Source: an uncultured Bacteroidales bacterium
Lineage (GTDB): Bacteria > Bacteroidota > Bacteroidia > Bacteroidales > UBA932
DNA: 64,000 nucleotides
Reading direction: 5' to 3'
Assembly: GCA_944323775.1 (NCBI GenBank)
Contig: CALUTT010000027.1
Coordinates: 1 to 64,000 of the forward strand
Shown in pieces: positions 25,740-34,017 of the stretch. Position numbers and translations under genes: made by a program. The notes below the pieces were generated by a model, which ran no database searches, was not told the DNA's origin, and saw only the letters and a program-made list of their open reading frames with translations. Position 1 is the first letter of the stretch; the number at the start of each line of letters is the position of its first letter.

Positions 25740-27447
25740 TTCCGAGGATGTTCATACCCTTGCGGAGCACTGAGGCGATTGTCGATATCAGTTCGAGCCT
25801 CATCGAACGCAGCGTCGCATCGGGTTCATGCAGTATGCTTGTATCGTGGTAGTACTGGTTGAACTCTTTGGCGAGTTCGTAGCAGTAGTTCGCAACCAGC
25901 GCGGGAGAAAGCGAGTCGGCAGCCTCTGAGACCTTGTCCGGATATGAGCAGATCAGCTTGACCAGCCTTGTCTCCTTGGGACTGAGACGCACCTCGGGAG
26001 ACACCTCGGCAGCGTAGCCGAGTTCTGCCGCCTTGCGCAGTATGGACATTATCCTCGCGTGGGTGTACTGGATGAACGGACCGGTGTTGCCGTTGAAATC
26101 TATGGACTCCTTGGGGTTGAAGAGCATCTTCTTCTTGGGATCCACCTTGAGGATGAAATACTTCAGCGCGCCGAGACCTATCATCGAATAGAGCCTGTCC
26201 TTGTCAGCCTCCGACATGTTGTCAAGCTTGCCGCTCTCCTCCGAGGTGGCCCTGGCCTCCTGGTACATCTTCTCGATCAGGTCGTCCGCATCCACTACGG
26301 TGCCCTCGCGGGACTTCATCTTGCCCTCGGGGAGCTCCACCATACCGTAGGAAAGGTGGTAGATGCTGTCGGCCCATTTGAAGCCGAGTTTGGAGAGTAT
26401 CAGCTTAAGGACCTGGAAATGATAGTTCTGCTCGTCGCCTACGACATATATGTGAGAGTCCAGGCTGTATTCAGAGAAGCGCTTCTCCGCCGTGCCGAGA
26501 TCCTGCGTAATGTACACTGAAGTGCCGTCGGAACGCAGCAGCAGCTTCCTGTCGAGCCCGTCGGCTGTAAGGTCACACCACACGGACCCGTCCGGATCCT
26601 TCACGAACACACCCATGTCCAGGCCTTTCTGGACCAGTTCCTTTCCGAGCAGGTATGTGTCATGCTCATAGTATGTCTTGTCGAAGGTGATTCCGAGCGC
26701 CTTGTAAGTCTGTTCGAAACCGTCGAAGACCCATCCGTTCATCATCTTCCACAGACTGCGAACCTCGGGATCGCCTTTTTCCCACTTGACCAGCATCTCG
26801 TGGACCTTGTCCATTACCGAAGGGTCCTCCTTCTCCATCCTGGCAAATTCCACATAGCAGTCGCCGACAAGATGGTCGCCCTTTTCTCCGGTGCTTTCCG
26901 GAGTGGCGCCGTTGAAGCGCTGCTGCCATGCATACATGGACTTGCAGATATGCACTCCCCTGTCGTTTACAAGCGTGACCTTTATCACTTCGTTTCCGGC
27001 AGCCTTGAGCAGTTCGGAAACCGACGAGCCGAGCAGGTTGTTGCGCACGTGCCCCAGATGCAGCGGCTTGTTAGTGTTCGGAGACGAGAACTCCACCATT
27101 ATGCGCTTTCCGGTCGGAGGCAGCTGCCCGAATGACGGGTCGCCGGCAGCCTGCTCCAGGGCCTCTTTCCAGTATTCGTTGGACAGGCTGAGGTTCAGGA
27201 AGCCTTTTACGGAGTTGAACGAACTGATTTCCGGGCAGTTCTCTACAAGCCAGCCTCCGATCGCCTCTCCCGTTGCGTCAGGGGACTGGCGGGTCAGACG
27301 CAGGAGCGGAAATACGACAAGGGTATAGTCACCCTCGAACTCCTTCCTGGTCGGCTGGACCTGAAGCTGCGGGACTGCAGTATCTGCCCCGTACAAAGCC
27401 TTGATAGCCTCTGAGGCTTTCGCGGCGATGAATGTTTCTGCTGACAT
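25717..27447 (-). CDS. argS: Arginyl-tRNA synthetase
   Basis: Class Ia aminoacyl-tRNA synthetase charging tRNA-Arg; 576 residues, normal length. The N-terminal additional domain (about 1-100) is followed by the Rossmann domain with the HIGH-type motif PLHLGHVRNNLLG. LPEGKMKSREGTVV takes the KMSKS position. The anticodon-binding helical domain closes the protein (FIQYTHARIMSIL to NILGIELPDRM). Its ATG directly abuts the rpoD stop (no gap), and ygiQ begins inside its 3' end, so it is probably read on the rpoD transcript. Confidence 0.97.
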   Translation of the reverse strand: MSAETFIAAKASEAIKALYGADTAVPQLQVQPTRKEFEGDYTLVVFPLLRLTRQSPDATGEAIGGWLVENCPEISSFNSVKGFLNLSLSNEYWKEALEQAAGDPSFGQLPPTGKRIMVEFSSPNTNKPLHLGHVRNNLLGSSVSELLKAAGNEVIKVTLVNDRGVHICKSMYAWQQRFNGATPESTGEKGDHLVGDCYVEFARMEKEDPSVMDKVHEMLVKWEKGDPEVRSLWKMMNGWVFDGFEQTYKALGITFDKTYYEHDTYLLGKELVQKGLDMGVFVKDPDGSVWCDLTADGLDRKLLLRSDGTSVYITQDLGTAEKRFSEYSLDSHIYVVGDEQNYHFQVLKLILSKLGFKWADSIYHLSYGMVELPEGKMKSREGTVVDADDLIEKMYQEARATSEESGKLDNMSEADKDRLYSMIGLGALKYFILKVDPKKKMLFNPKESIDFNGNTGPFIQYTHARIMSILRKAAELGYAAEVSPEVRLSPKETRLVKLICSYPDKVSEAADSLSPALVANYCYELAKEFNQYYHDTSILHEPDATLRSMRLELISTIASVLRKGMNILGIELPDRM

Positions 27448-28308
27448 CTATCCGAGATAAGATTTGAGAAGTTTGCTTGCAGAGGGTTTCTTGAGTTTGC
27501 GTATGGCCTTTTCCTTGATCTGGCGCACTCTCTCTCTGGTGAGGTCGAGCCTCTCCCCGATTTCCTCGAGAGTCATTTCCTGACACCCGATCCCGAAGAA
27601 GGACTTTATTATCTCACGCTCGCGGGGAGTGAGGATCTGAAGGGCACGTTCTATCTCCGTACTCAGGGATTCATTGTTGAGCCCCCTGTCCGCACTCGGA
27701 GAATCGTCGTTGGGCAGCACATCAAGCAGGCTGTTGTCCTCGCCCTCGACAAAAGGTGCGTCTACGCTGACATGGCGTCCGGAGACTCTCAGCGTGTCGG
27801 CTATCTTGTCTTTCGGGATGTCGATCATCTCGGAAAGTTCTTCAGTGGACGGCTGGCGCTCGTTCTCCTGCTCGAACTTGCCGAGAGCCTTGTTGATCTT
27901 GTTCAGCGAGCCTACCTGGTTGAGCGGCAGCCTCACTATACGGCTCTGTTCAGCCAGGGCCTGGAGTATGGACTGGCGTATCCACCACACGGCATAGGAT
28001 ATGAACTTGAATCCTCGAGTCTCGTCAAACTTCTCTGCCGCCTTGATCAGGCCGAGATTCCCCTCGTTTATCAGGTCCGGAAGGCTAAGCCCCTGGTTCT
28101 GGTACTGTTTGGCAACGGACACAACGAAACGCAGGTTGGCCCTTGTGAGCTTTTCCAGGGCTTCCGGGTCGCCTTTCCTGATCCGCTGGGCAAGTTCCAC
28201 TTCCTCTTCCGGGGACACCAGTTCCTCGCGGCCTATTTCCTGAAGGTACTTGTCCAGGGAAGCGCTCTCGCGGTTGGTGATGGATTTTGTGATTTTAAGC
28301 TGTCTCAT
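27448..28308 (-). CDS. rpoD: RNA polymerase primary sigma factor RpoD
   Basis: Housekeeping sigma-70 factor of 286 residues, the short form usual in Bacteroidetes (almost no region 1.1). Region 1.2 is [18 protein letters not shown], region 2 contains [21 protein letters not shown] and the -10-binding [15 protein letters not shown], and region 4.2 is [20 protein letters not shown]. It should recognise the TTTG/TAnnTTTG promoters seen through this window. It is followed without a gap by argS. A hairpin lies in its upstream leader (28329-28363). Confidence 0.97.
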   Translation of the reverse strand: MRQLKITKSITNRESASLDKYLQEIGREELVSPEEEVELAQRIRKGDPEALEKLTRANLRFVVSVAKQYQNQGLSLPDLINEGNLGLIKAAEKFDETRGFKFISYAVWWIRQSILQALAEQSRIVRLPLNQVGSLNKINKALGKFEQENERQPSTEELSEMIDIPKDKIADTLRVSGRHVSVDAPFVEGEDNSLLDVLPNDDSPSADRGLNNESLSTEIERALQILTPREREIIKSFFGIGCQEMTLEEIGERLDLTRERVRQIKEKAIRKLKKPSASKLLKSYLG

Positions 28309-28328
28309 ATATGTATGTACAACAATAA

Positions 28329-28363
28329 TTTTCGCGGCCGGAGCCTCCCTCCGACCGCGAAAA
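28329..28363. terminator. Hairpin between htrA and rpoD (no U-tract)
   Basis: TTTTCGCGG-c-CGGAG pairs with CTCCG-a-CCGCGAAAA around a five-base loop, one internal mismatch. Both flanking genes are on the minus strand; it lies 23 bases beyond the htrA stop and 20 bases before the rpoD ATG. The A/U base closes the stem, and no separate U-tract follows on the minus strand. It may be an htrA terminator or a structured rpoD leader. Confidence 0.45.
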
Positions 28364-28385
28364 AACGCTATCTGTCAGAAAGTAC

Positions 28386-29798
28386 TCAGTCCTTTCCGAA
28401 GCCGAAGTAGCCTGGTCTGCCTGCAGGTGTGAGTCCCTCGATGAAGATGGACCTGCGGCTCTTCTTGGCTATGGACACCACATCCTCCGGAGTCTTGACT
28501 TTCTGGTCATTGACATAGAGTATCACGAATCCGTCCATTCCGCCTGCCTGGGCAAGCTTTCCGTTGCCTGCGGAAACAATCAGCACACCCTCGTCGGTAG
28601 CCTTCAGACTGGCACCGTAGAAATTCACAGTACCGTCATCGGCAACGCTTCCGTTCTCGGGAGTCTCGTCCTTGAATACGACGGGAAGCTTGAGTTCCTT
28701 GCCTCCGCGTATTACGGTAAGGGTCGCCTTGTCACCGGGATGGAATCCGTTCACCCTCTCCTGGAGTGAAGCCGGAGTCGTCACCTTGAACGTGTCTATG
28801 GCAACGAGTATGTCCTTCTCCTTCACGCCGGCCTTGTCCGCCGTAGAGCCTTTTTCGACTTCGTGAATATATACGCCGTCCAGAGATGAAAGTTTCATTT
28901 CGTCAGCCATTTTTTCGTCTATCGCAGACATGGTGACACCGAGCCTGGCTCTCTTGACGACACCGAAATCTATAAGGTCAGAGACAATCTTGCGCACGAT
29001 GTTGGAAGGCACGGCGAAAGAATATCCGGCATAGGAGCCGGTCGTCGATACTATCGCGGTATTGATGCCGACGAGCTCTCCGGACTTGTTCACGAGCGCA
29101 CCGCCTGAATTTCCGGGATTGACGGCAGCGTCAGTCTGGATGAATGACTCAATCTTGAATTCACCGTCATAGTTCTGCATGCTGCGGCCCTTTGCACTCA
29201 CGATACCCGCGGTGATCGTGGAGCGGAGTTCGGCTCCCAGAGGGCTGCCGATCGCAAGCACCCACTCGCCCAGACGGAGCTTGTCTGAATCGGCAAACTG
29301 GAGTACGGGAAGGCCTTTGGCGTCGATCTTGATCAGCGCGACGTCAGTGGCCGGGTCACTGCCGACTATTGTGGCGTTGTAAGTCTTGTTGTTGTTCAGC
29401 GTGACCTTGATGTCTGTCGCGCCGGAAATGACATGGTTGTTGGTGACGATGTAGCCGTCCTCACGGATAATCACACCGGACCCGCTTCCCTGACGTACCC
29501 TGTCCCTGGACTGGTAGTCGTCGCCGAAGAAGAAACGGAAGAAAGGATCGATGTATTCCGACTGTGGAGACGTGGACGTGACCTGTACATACACCACTGC
29601 CTCTACCGCATTCTCGGCGGCATAGGTGAAGTCAGGATAGTCGGACATCGCCAAATTGACAGTACGTGTCATGCCGACCGGAGTATATGACATATCAGAG
29701 GAATCTATACTTGCAGGTGTTGCAGCCTTGACTATTCCGTATGCCGCTATGGCACTCAGGCCGACTGATGCAATTACGGTAATGATGTTCTTGTTCAT
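28386..29798 (-). CDS. htrA: HtrA/DegP-family periplasmic serine protease
   Basis: Envelope quality-control protease/chaperone of 470 residues. An N-terminal hydrophobic segment (about 5-24) serves as signal or anchor. The trypsin-like domain shows the full triad: His122 in TNNHVISGATD, Asp152 in DPATDVALIKID, Ser231 in NPGNSGGALV. PDZ1 begins near 275 (ARLGVTMSAIDEKMADE) and a weaker PDZ2 covers about 370-470, ending in the LTPAGRPGYFGFGKD tail. It stands alone on its transcript, divergent from dnaN. Confidence 0.95.
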   Translation of the reverse strand: MNKNIITVIASVGLSAIAAYGIVKAATPASIDSSDMSYTPVGMTRTVNLAMSDYPDFTYAAENAVEAVVYVQVTSTSPQSEYIDPFFRFFFGDDYQSRDRVRQGSGSGVIIREDGYIVTNNHVISGATDIKVTLNNNKTYNATIVGSDPATDVALIKIDAKGLPVLQFADSDKLRLGEWVLAIGSPLGAELRSTITAGIVSAKGRSMQNYDGEFKIESFIQTDAAVNPGNSGGALVNKSGELVGINTAIVSTTGSYAGYSFAVPSNIVRKIVSDLIDFGVVKRARLGVTMSAIDEKMADEMKLSSLDGVYIHEVEKGSTADKAGVKEKDILVAIDTFKVTTPASLQERVNGFHPGDKATLTVIRGGKELKLPVVFKDETPENGSVADDGTVNFYGASLKATDEGVLIVSAGNGKLAQAGGMDGFVILYVNDQKVKTPEDVVSIAKKSRRSIFIEGLTPAGRPGYFGFGKD

Positions 29799-29867
29799 AA
29801 GCTAACAGTTAAGTTGTTTTCAGCGGCGTAAAAAGTCAAATTATATGCCAAAGTAAAAAAAATTCAC

Positions 29868-29875
29868 TATTTTTG
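29868..29875 (+). promoter_or_regulatory. Candidate -7 element (TATTTTTG) for the dnaN operon
   Basis: Full TAnnTTTG match. Leader to the dnaN ATG at 29900 would be about 21 bases, which also argues against starts upstream of it. No clear -33 box. Confidence 0.5.
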
Positions 29876-29899
29876 TCAAAACAGACACAACGGAAGAAT

Positions 29900-31036
29900 A
29901 TGGAATTCAATATTTCGAGTGCCGGACTTCTGAAGGGTATCTTGGACGTCGCCAAGGCCATCCCGGCAAAGACCACAGCCCTGCCTATTCTGGAGAATTT
30001 CCTTTTTGTACTCAAGGACGACAGGCTTGAAATAACAGCCTCAGACCAGGAACTGACCCTGCGTACCTCCATTGAAGTGCAGAGTTCGGCTCAGGACGGC
30101 AGCATAGCCGTTCCGGCGCGGCAGATGATAGAACTGCTCAAGGCCCTGCCGGACCAGCCTATCACAATCAGGACAAGCGGCACCGGCACCCACGAAGGGT
30201 CCTTCGAATGCATATGGAGCAACGGCAATTCGTCGCTGCCTTATTTCGATGCTGCGGACTATCCGGAGATTCACGGAGCGTCAGATGACGCAATGACAGC
30301 CGTATTCCCGGCCAAAGTACTGTGCGAAGGCATAAGCAGCACCATCTACGCGACGGCCGACGACGAGATGCGTCCCGCAATGAACGGCATATTCTTCGAC
30401 ATGGACTGCGACACGACCACCCTTGTAGCATCGGATTCCCACAAGCTGGTATGCTATACCACTTCCGAGGCCAAGGTTTCCGGCAAGTCTTCGTTCATCC
30501 TCCACAAGAAGGCGGCTGGCGTCCTGAGGTCTATCATCGACCGCATCGATGGGGACGTCACACTATCATATGACTCCGGAAACGTGGTCTTCACCTTCGG
30601 GGACACTATGATGGTCTGCAGGCTGATAGTAGGAAAGTTCCCGGACTACCGCAGGGTAATCCCCCAGAATAACTCGAATATCCTGAAGATAGACAGGGCG
30701 AGGCTGCTCGACACCGTGCGAAGGGTCGCCGTATGTGCGAACAAGGCATCGAACCACATCAAGTTCGACCTCAGGCACGACCAGCTCGAGATTACGGCCC
30801 AGGATCTTGGTTTCGCGCTGGCCGCCTACGAGAAACTGGACTGCGAATATTCCGGAGACGATCTCAGCATAGGGTTCAAGTCCTCCTTCCTCATCGAGAT
30901 GCTCGGCAACATGAGCTGCACCAGCATAGTGATGAAATTCTCGGACTCATACAGGGCGGCTCTCATAGTGCCTGCCGAGGAAGAGGAGGAGAACGGAAAG
31001 ATCTGCGGCATCCTCATGCCGATCAAAGTATCGTAA
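29900..31036 (+). CDS. dnaN: DNA polymerase III beta subunit (sliding clamp)
   Basis: Ring-shaped processivity clamp of the replicative polymerase, 378 residues in three clamp domains. The N-terminus MEFNISSAGLLKGILDVAK, the motif KTTALPILENFLF, SDQELTLRT, and the C-terminal CGILMPIKVS (equivalent to the conserved ..MPMR(L) end) identify it. The ATG at 29900 matches the family start; the in-frame codon at 29873 lies within the promoter element. It leads an operon with an exonuclease 12 bases downstream. No dnaA is nearby, so this does not mark the replication origin. Confidence 0.96.
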   Translation: MEFNISSAGLLKGILDVAKAIPAKTTALPILENFLFVLKDDRLEITASDQELTLRTSIEVQSSAQDGSIAVPARQMIELLKALPDQPITIRTSGTGTHEGSFECIWSNGNSSLPYFDAADYPEIHGASDDAMTAVFPAKVLCEGISSTIYATADDEMRPAMNGIFFDMDCDTTTLVASDSHKLVCYTTSEAKVSGKSSFILHKKAAGVLRSIIDRIDGDVTLSYDSGNVVFTFGDTMMVCRLIVGKFPDYRRVIPQNNSNILKIDRARLLDTVRRVAVCANKASNHIKFDLRHDQLEITAQDLGFALAAYEKLDCEYSGDDLSIGFKSSFLIEMLGNMSCTSIVMKFSDSYRAALIVPAEEEEENGKICGILMPIKVS

Positions 31037-31048
31037 ACACCGTCCGTC

Positions 31049-31885
31049 ATGGAGCTTAACCTTCAAAGACCGCTGCTGTTCTTCGACATAGAGAGCACGG
31101 GGCTCAACATTCCTTCAGACTCGATAGTCGAGCTCAGTTTCGTAAAAGTGTTCCCGGGAGGAGAACACAGGATCAAGACATGGAAGGTAAAGCCGTGGGA
31201 CTATGAACTGAGCAGGCAGCGCCCCATGACTCCGGAAGCATCCAAGGTCAACGGCATTACGGACGACATGCTCGTGGGATGTCCGACTTTTTTCGAGGTT
31301 TCGGACGAAGTGGCCGGCTGGCTTCGCGACAGCGACCTCGCCGGGTTCAATTCATCGAAGTTCGACCTTCCCATGCTTGCGGAGGAGTTCGAGCGGGTAA
31401 AGCTTGCAGGCAAGGACCTGAAAATCGACCTGCACGCTCCCCTGATGGTCGACGTCCAGAACATCTACCACATGATGGAGCCCAGGAACCTCAAGGCCGC
31501 ATACCGCTTCTACTGCGGAGGAGAGGATTTCGACAATGCGCACACGGCCGAGGCGGATGCAGTGGCCACTTACGAAGTGCTCAAGGCGCAGCTCGACCGG
31601 TATGATACCCTCAAGAACGATGTCAAGGCCCTGTCAAGCTACGTTCCCAAAAGGTACGTCGACTTTTCAGGACAGCTAATCTACGACGACAAGGGAGAGG
31701 TGCTGATCAACTTCGGAAAGCACAAGGGCAAGAAGGCCAGGGACGTTTACCGTTCCGAACCGTCATACTTCGCCTGGGTCAGGCAGGGCAAGTTCAGCCT
31801 TGACACTAAGGAGCAGTTCGCAAAACTTGAAGAACAGTTCAAGCGCGAGATGCTTGTGGAGAAGTTCAACGGCAGGCTTTTCTGA
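31049..31885 (+). CDS. DnaQ-like 3'-5' exonuclease with C-terminal DUF3820-like module
   Basis: A 278-residue DEDDh exonuclease. Exo I is FFDIESTGL with Asp and Glu, Exo II lies in FNSSKFDLPMLAEEF, and Exo III is AHTAEADAVATYEVL with the general-base His and Asp. After about residue 210, the segment LINFGKHKGKKARDVYRSEP and SYFAWVRQGKFSLDTKEQF resembles the short DUF3820 module found alone in other bacteria. It could be the proofreading epsilon function for Pol III or a general RNase T-like exonuclease; its position directly after dnaN favours a replication role. Its stop shares the A of the next ATG. Confidence 0.88.
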   Translation: MELNLQRPLLFFDIESTGLNIPSDSIVELSFVKVFPGGEHRIKTWKVKPWDYELSRQRPMTPEASKVNGITDDMLVGCPTFFEVSDEVAGWLRDSDLAGFNSSKFDLPMLAEEFERVKLAGKDLKIDLHAPLMVDVQNIYHMMEPRNLKAAYRFYCGGEDFDNAHTAEADAVATYEVLKAQLDRYDTLKNDVKALSSYVPKRYVDFSGQLIYDDKGEVLINFGKHKGKKARDVYRSEPSYFAWVRQGKFSLDTKEQFAKLEEQFKREMLVEKFNGRLF

Positions 31886-32442
31886 TGAACATAGTCGTCA
31901 TTACTTCGGCCGGAAAGGTCATCGTCAGACCGGACACGACCCTGGAAAGGGACGGAGACGACCTCTACGTACCGGAGTTCATATCATCCCTGAGCTACAC
32001 GCCGGTCCTCGTGGCACGTGTATGCAAGGCCGGCAGAAGCGTAAACCCCAGATTCGCTTACAGATACTTTGATTCCGCAGGATTCGGCACCCTGCTCTAC
32101 CCCGACGACCTGATCGACGGGAGCCAAGAGGGCTTCGCCTGCGCATCATGCCTTGACCACAGTTCCTTCATCACCCCGCCGTCACTGGCGCCCGACACGT
32201 CCGGAATGGTCATGGAACTTCACAAAGACGGGAAGAGCATCTACAGAAGTGGAGATCTTGACTGCTCACTGATAGTCAAGGCAATAGCCGATGCCACCCG
32301 ATACTGCTACATACGCAGAGGAGACCTGATAGCCGTCGAGCTGCAGGTCCGCTCCGCTCTGTGCAGAAGAGAAGACGGGCAATGCCGCATGGACGAGTTC
32401 CAGTGCGGCAGCCATACATGTGACTTCAGAATCATATTCTGA
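31885..32442 (+). CDS. Divergent FAH-fold protein lacking metal ligands (putative pseudoenzyme)
   Basis: A 185-residue protein. Its first 80 residues align with the Bacteroidales fumarylacetoacetate-hydrolase family as I remember it: RPDTTLERDGDDLYVPEF, then VARVCKAGRSVNPRFAYRYF and a DDLI end matching the ARDLQ end. The metal-binding Glu-x-Glu of that family (in HYETELVVRI) is Thr39-Pro-Val41 here (SYTPVLVARV). The later metal Asp (GIDFTARDLQ) is Leu70. The terminal GDLLFTGTP is RRGDLIAVEL. The protein is therefore unlikely to be an FAH hydrolase. It starts in a TGATG overlap with the exonuclease gene and precedes nhaA by five bases. Confidence 0.65.
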   Translation: MNIVVITSAGKVIVRPDTTLERDGDDLYVPEFISSLSYTPVLVARVCKAGRSVNPRFAYRYFDSAGFGTLLYPDDLIDGSQEGFACASCLDHSSFITPPSLAPDTSGMVMELHKDGKSIYRSGDLDCSLIVKAIADATRYCYIRRGDLIAVELQVRSALCRREDGQCRMDEFQCGSHTCDFRIIF

Positions 32443-32447
32443 CTGCA

Positions 32448-33854
32448 ATGAGGCTGATACCTTTCTATTCATGGAGCAAAGGCGTGCTGCACCTCAACAG
32501 CACGGGGCGCAAACTTGCGAGGCACCCCTGGATGCAGGGACTGCTGCTGCTGATATGTGTCGCACTAGCCCTGCTCCTGGCCAACCTGCCCTTGACCAGG
32601 GACATCTACCATGAAATCCTCAAGACCAACATTACGATACACCTGTTCACCGATGACGGTGTAGTGGACCTGCTGTTCCCTCAGGACATGAATGTCGAGA
32701 AACTGATCAACGACATTCTGATGACGGTATTCTTCTTTACAGTCGGCCTCGAGATCAAGCGGGAAGTCACACACGGAGAACTCTCATCAATGAAGAAGGC
32801 CATGCTGCCCATGGTAGCGGCTTTCGGAGGAGTGCTCGTCCCCGCTCTGATATACACTGCCGTGAATGCCGGGACAGCCGCCTCAAGCGGATGGGGCATT
32901 CCGACGGCAACCGACATCGCCTTTGCCGTATGCATACTTACCCTGCTGGGCAACCGGGTCCCCCTGTCATTGAAAATATTCCTGACGGCTCTGGCAGTAG
33001 CTGACGACCTGATAGCAATACTGGTGGTCGCCATATTTTACGGAGGGAAAATCAGGCTCTCGCTGCTCGCAATAGCCGGGGCGATAATCCTGCTCACCCT
33101 GCTGTTCAGGCGCATGGGGGAAAGGCGCATTTTCCCGTATCTGGCAAGTTCCTTCATAGTATGGGCCCTGTTCTACTACAGCGGAATCCATGCCACGCTG
33201 TCAGGCGTCGTCATGGCTTTCCTGATTCCCGCAGTACCCCAATACAACAAGGCCCAGTACATGCGCAAACGCAGCTACTATATCGCCAGACTGGACGAAC
33301 TTGACGGCGCCAGCAACGAGAAATTCCCCAACACGCCCCAGAAGATGTGCCTGATGAAGCTTGAAGGCATCGCACACGGGACTATGGACATGAGCTACAG
33401 GGTGGAGCGCGCCATGCTGCCGTGGGTCAACTACCTGATCATGCCGCTCTTCGCGCTTACCAATGCCGGAGTGGAGATAAGCAGTCCGGAGTATTTCAAC
33501 ATCTTCAGCCATGACCCGCAGACGGGAAGCGTTTCAATGGGTATTTTTCTAGGGCTCGTCGTCGGAAAACCGATTGGAATAACTCTGTTCAGCTTCATAG
33601 CCACAAGACTCGGAATAGGTGAAATGCCCAGAGACGCAAGCTGGCCGATGTTTTTCGCGGTCGCCTGCCTCGGAGGAATAGGATTCACGATGTCACTGTT
33701 CATCGACAGTCTCGCATTCACAGACGTTGCGGCCCATACGGCTGAAACTCTCCGCGACATGGGAAAAATCGCCGTACTGGCAGCCTCGGTATGCTCGGCC
33801 GTGCTTGGCAGTGTGCTGATTGGTCTGTTATCCGCCAGACGGCCTTGCAAATAG
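32448..33854 (+). CDS. nhaA: Na+/H+ antiporter NhaA
   Basis: Inner-membrane electrogenic Na+/H+ antiporter of 468 residues and about 12 membrane segments. Signatures: VGLEIKREVTHGEL near 99, GWGIPTATDIAFA (Asp156), TALAVADDLIAILVVAIFY with the ion-binding aspartate pair Asp186-Asp187, and ALTNAGVEI. A longer than usual cytosolic loop (about 270-315) precedes the last segments, accounting for the extra length. It ends the dnaN operon; the following tRNA promoter begins inside its last codons. It can feed on, or help set, the Na+ gradient made by the decarboxylase and V-ATPase encoded downstream. Confidence 0.95.
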   Translation: MRLIPFYSWSKGVLHLNSTGRKLARHPWMQGLLLLICVALALLLANLPLTRDIYHEILKTNITIHLFTDDGVVDLLFPQDMNVEKLINDILMTVFFFTVGLEIKREVTHGELSSMKKAMLPMVAAFGGVLVPALIYTAVNAGTAASSGWGIPTATDIAFAVCILTLLGNRVPLSLKIFLTALAVADDLIAILVVAIFYGGKIRLSLLAIAGAIILLTLLFRRMGERRIFPYLASSFIVWALFYYSGIHATLSGVVMAFLIPAVPQYNKAQYMRKRSYYIARLDELDGASNEKFPNTPQKMCLMKLEGIAHGTMDMSYRVERAMLPWVNYLIMPLFALTNAGVEISSPEYFNIFSHDPQTGSVSMGIFLGLVVGKPIGITLFSFIATRLGIGEMPRDASWPMFFAVACLGGIGFTMSLFIDSLAFTDVAAHTAETLRDMGKIAVLAASVCSAVLGSVLIGLLSARRPCK

Positions 33855-33874
33855 ATTTTTATTTATTATCTTTG
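33845..33874 (+). promoter_or_regulatory. Promoter of tRNA-Thr
   Basis: TTG (33845-33847) inside the end of nhaA, 19 bp, TATCTTTG (33867-33874). Transcript start falls about six bases before the mature tRNA. Confidence 0.7.
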
Positions 33875-33883
33875 CAGTCTCAA

Positions 33884-33956
33884 GCCACTTTAGCTCAGTC
33901 GGTAGAGCAGCGCATTCGTAACGCGCAGGTCGCGAGTTCGAGTCTCGTGAGTGGCT
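33884..33956 (+). tRNA. tRNA-Thr (anticodon CGU)
   Basis: A complete cloverleaf. Acceptor GCCACTT (33884-33890) pairs with 33949-33955 (last pair T-G). The D arm is GCTC/GAGC, the anticodon loop TTCGTAA (33915-33921) with anticodon CGT (reads ACG), the T arm GCGAG/CTCGT with loop TTCGAGT, discriminator T at 33956. CCA is not encoded. The anticodon stem has one mismatch, A at 33914 opposite C at 33922, next to the loop. Confidence 0.95.
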
Positions 33957-33969
33957 CGCTTAAAAAACG

Positions 33970-34000
33970 AAAAAGACGGTCCATCGGGGCCGTCTTTTTC
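33970..34000. terminator. Bidirectional terminator after tRNA-Thr
   Basis: AAAAAGACGGTCC pairs with GGGCCGTCTTTTT (one G-U pair) around a four-base loop. A-run and T-run flank the GC stem, so it can stop transcription both from the tRNA and from the convergent esterase gene ending at 34018. Confidence 0.9.
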
Positions 34001-34017
34001 ATTTATATGCCTATATT

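Noticed and set aside
29900..31036. Replication origin near dnaN
   Set aside because: No dnaA gene, DnaA-box cluster or AT-rich unwinding region is visible around dnaN or recF.
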